Positions 62,217-64,000 of a DNA stretch of 64,000 bases are shown in pieces. The notes below the pieces were generated by a model. The model was given only the letters and a program-made list of their open reading frames with translations. It had not been told where the DNA came from and made no database searches. A program made the position numbers and the translations under genes. Source of the stretch: Cranoglanis bouderius (Eukaryota > Chordata > Actinopteri > Siluriformes > Cranoglanididae); NCBI GenBank assembly GCA_023630585.1, contig CM042548.1, forward strand, positions 10,037,027-10,101,026, in the 5' to 3' direction. The stretch's first letter is position 1. Every line of letters starts with the position of its first letter.

Positions 62217-63224
62217 TGGGAAAAAATAAGTACACCTCATGGAAATTGTTGGCTTTTTTGACATATTTATACAAGCAAACATTTGATCCTCTTTGAAACA
62301 GTGCCTATTAAAAAAGTTAAATAAAAGATACACTATTAAATGGCACACAAAATTGATATTTTGTAGTAATTTTCACAATTTAAATTAACAAAAAAAACAA
62401 CAACAACAGATCAGTCACATGGAAAAAGTAAGTACACCCCTGCATTTATCAAATCCATAAAATTAGAATCAGGTGTTGAAGATTGGGTGCCAGTGATTAG
62501 ACCCTGCTTAGGGAGTGCAGGTGGAACCTGTCTTATTTATACCCCTCTCATATCTAGTGTCTGGTTTTCAAGATCTAAAGAGTTCTGTAAGGCCTTCAGA
62601 AAAAAGGATATGGATGCCTATGAGCCTGGCAAGGCATTTAAAAAGATCTCCAAATTATTTGAAATACATCATTCCACTGTAAGGAAAATAATCTACAAAT
62701 GGCACAGATTTCAAACAACTGCCAATTTGTTCAGGACTGGCTGTCACAGCAAATTCAGCCCAATCGAAATGACCAGGCCTTTTGATATAATGTGCTCTGG
62801 ACAGACGAATCAAAGATAGACTTGTTTGGCCACAGTAACAGCAGACATGTAAGCACAGACCAAAGACAGCTTTTCAGGAGAAACACAGTGGTGGAAATGT
62901 TCTGGTTTGGGGTTGCTTCACTGCCTCAGGGACTGGACAGCTTGCATTTATTTATTCAACTATGAATTCTGCATCATATCAAAGAGTGCTTGAAGATAAT
63001 TTTGAGGCCATCAGTCTGAAAGTTGAAAGGTCCCAAAGTGGAGCTTTCAACAAGACAATGATCCTAAGCAGACTAGCAAATCAAGGAATGTCTCAAAAAG
63101 AAGAAATGGATATTTCTTGAATCCCATTGTAATGTTGCGGGGATTTGAAACAGGCAGTACATGCCAGAAAACCCTCAAACATCTTTCAACTGAAAGAATA
63201 TTGCATGGAAGAGTGGTCAAAAAA
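62217..63224 (+). mobile_element. Tc1-like transposon, degenerate and truncated
   Basis: The left end CAGTCTTGGGAAAAAATAAG matches the Tc1 at 14952. The N-terminal DNA-binding part reads 'GKAFKKISKLFEIHHSTVRKI' (about 62626-62690), then 'CSGQTNQR' and later blocks in other frames. The right tip is replaced by another element near 63225. Confidence 0.7.
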
Positions 63225-63354
63225 AATAATTTAATAGCGGTAACACTGAAGGAAAAAACGAACAATAACTTGGTTGCACACACCCTTTTATAATGGGGCA
63301 TGTGAGTGTGCTCAGAATTAACCAATCACATTGAAACTTATGTTCAAAAGTTAT

Positions 63355-63358
63355 TATT

Positions 63359-63406
<48 letters not shown>

Positions 63407-63408
63407 TC
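63355..63408. repeat. (TAA)n microsatellite
   Basis: About 17 TAA units at the tail end of the adjacent minus-strand SINE3; it probably grew from the SINE tail. Confidence 0.85.
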
Positions 63409-63411
63409 CTT

Positions 63412-63670
63412 AGATTTATATAGTGCTTTTCTAGGTACGCAAAGCACTTTACATTGTATGGTGGGGAAATCTCCTCAAACCACTGCCAGTGTGTAGCATT
63501 CACCTGGATGATGCGACGGCAGCCATAGTGTGCCAGAACGGCCACCACACACCAGCTACTGGTGGAGAGATGTAGCCAATTCAGGGATGGAGATTATTAG
63601 GGGGCCATTATAGATAAGGGCCAATGGGGGAATTTCGCCAGGACACCGGGGTTATATCCCTACTCTTTTA
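63412..63670 (-). mobile_element. SINE3-like copy, 5'-truncated
   Basis: Matches 14050-14290 of the other copy (GCGCTTTACATAG-type tail, GTGTGTAGCATTCACCTGGA, GATGATGCGACGGCAGCCAT), but the 5S-like head is missing. Confidence 0.7.
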
Positions 63671-63957
63671 CAAAATTATCTTAACTGTCCTACAGAATGC
63701 ATCGATGAAGTGATTCTCATTTACCCCAAATAGAAATAATTTGTTTCTGTAGGAATATCTTCATCCAACTGTTGAAGCCATGGACTGCAAAGAGCTTACA
63801 AAGCATGTACAGGAGCTTTTGATCAGGATGTACATTGAAAGATGAAGATGAAGGCCATCATCAACAAGTGGAGAAAATTGGGCACCACGGTGTCTTTACA
63901 ATGAACTAGACGGCCCTCGAAAAGGGACAAGCTAAAAATTTATCTGCCAAGAGACCT

Positions 63958-63995
<38 letters not shown>

Positions 63996-64000
63996 AGCAA

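Larger units (their letters stand above)
63241..64000 (+). mobile_element. Tc1-like remnant split by a SINE3, continues past the window
   Basis: 'GTGTGCTCAGAATTAACCAA' (63306) and the block from 63690 (GTGATTCTCATTTACCCC, ATGGACTGCAAAGAGCTTAC, CATCAACAAGTGGAGAAAAT) match the Tc1 at 49152 on both sides of an insertion at about 63345-63670. It ends at the window edge in a long A run (63964-63992). Confidence 0.65.

Overview
The window is vertebrate nuclear DNA and almost certainly from a teleost fish. Three split, plus-strand protein genes with GT/AG introns sit in a background dense with Tc1-like DNA transposons, tRNA-derived and 5S rRNA-derived SINEs, hAT-type elements and RTE/Rex-like LINEs, a mix typical of teleosts. 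A catfish-like (siluriform) source is my impression from the repeats and cannot be shown here.

Layout. 1-10.5 kb: upstream or intronic DNA, mostly degenerate Tc1 copies plus one small hAT element that carries a BED-finger remnant. 10.5-30.2 kb: dyrk1a (dual-specificity kinase); ten coding exons cover everything except about the first codon and a third, so the start exon is missing. Its introns hold two copies of one RTE-like LINE in opposite orientation, one nested inside a Tc1 element, and a nearly intact Tc1 transposon. 30.2-33 kb: a long dyrk1a 3' UTR. 33-34.8 kb: transposon debris and a tRNA-Pro(CGG) gene. 35.1-42.4 kb: thap12, with a promoter carrying two ZNF143/THAP11-type motifs, a complete THAP zinc finger and a hAT-transposase-derived body. 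42.4-45.5 kb: repeats. 45.5-55 kb: map6 (microtubule stabiliser), three recognised coding exons plus a candidate 30-nt microexon in intron 2. 55-64 kb: no recognisable host gene; repeats, a 115-bp foldback and weak hAT-like traces.

The three genes have unrelated jobs: a nuclear/cytoplasmic kinase, a THAP-domain nuclear protein and a neuronal cytoskeletal protein. They are not an operon-like unit, although all point the same way. The observations most worth following up are: (i) the inverted LINE pair that brackets six dyrk1a exons totalling 1,152 nt, an exact multiple of three with phase 0 at both ends, a layout that favours circular RNA; (ii) the candidate map6 microexon; (iii) a possible alternative dyrk1a terminal exon that would give a kinase without the His tract; (iv) several clean insertion events with readable target-site duplications.

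All identifications are from reading the sequence and from memory of the families. No database search was run. Transposon edges are approximate unless a target-site duplication is given.
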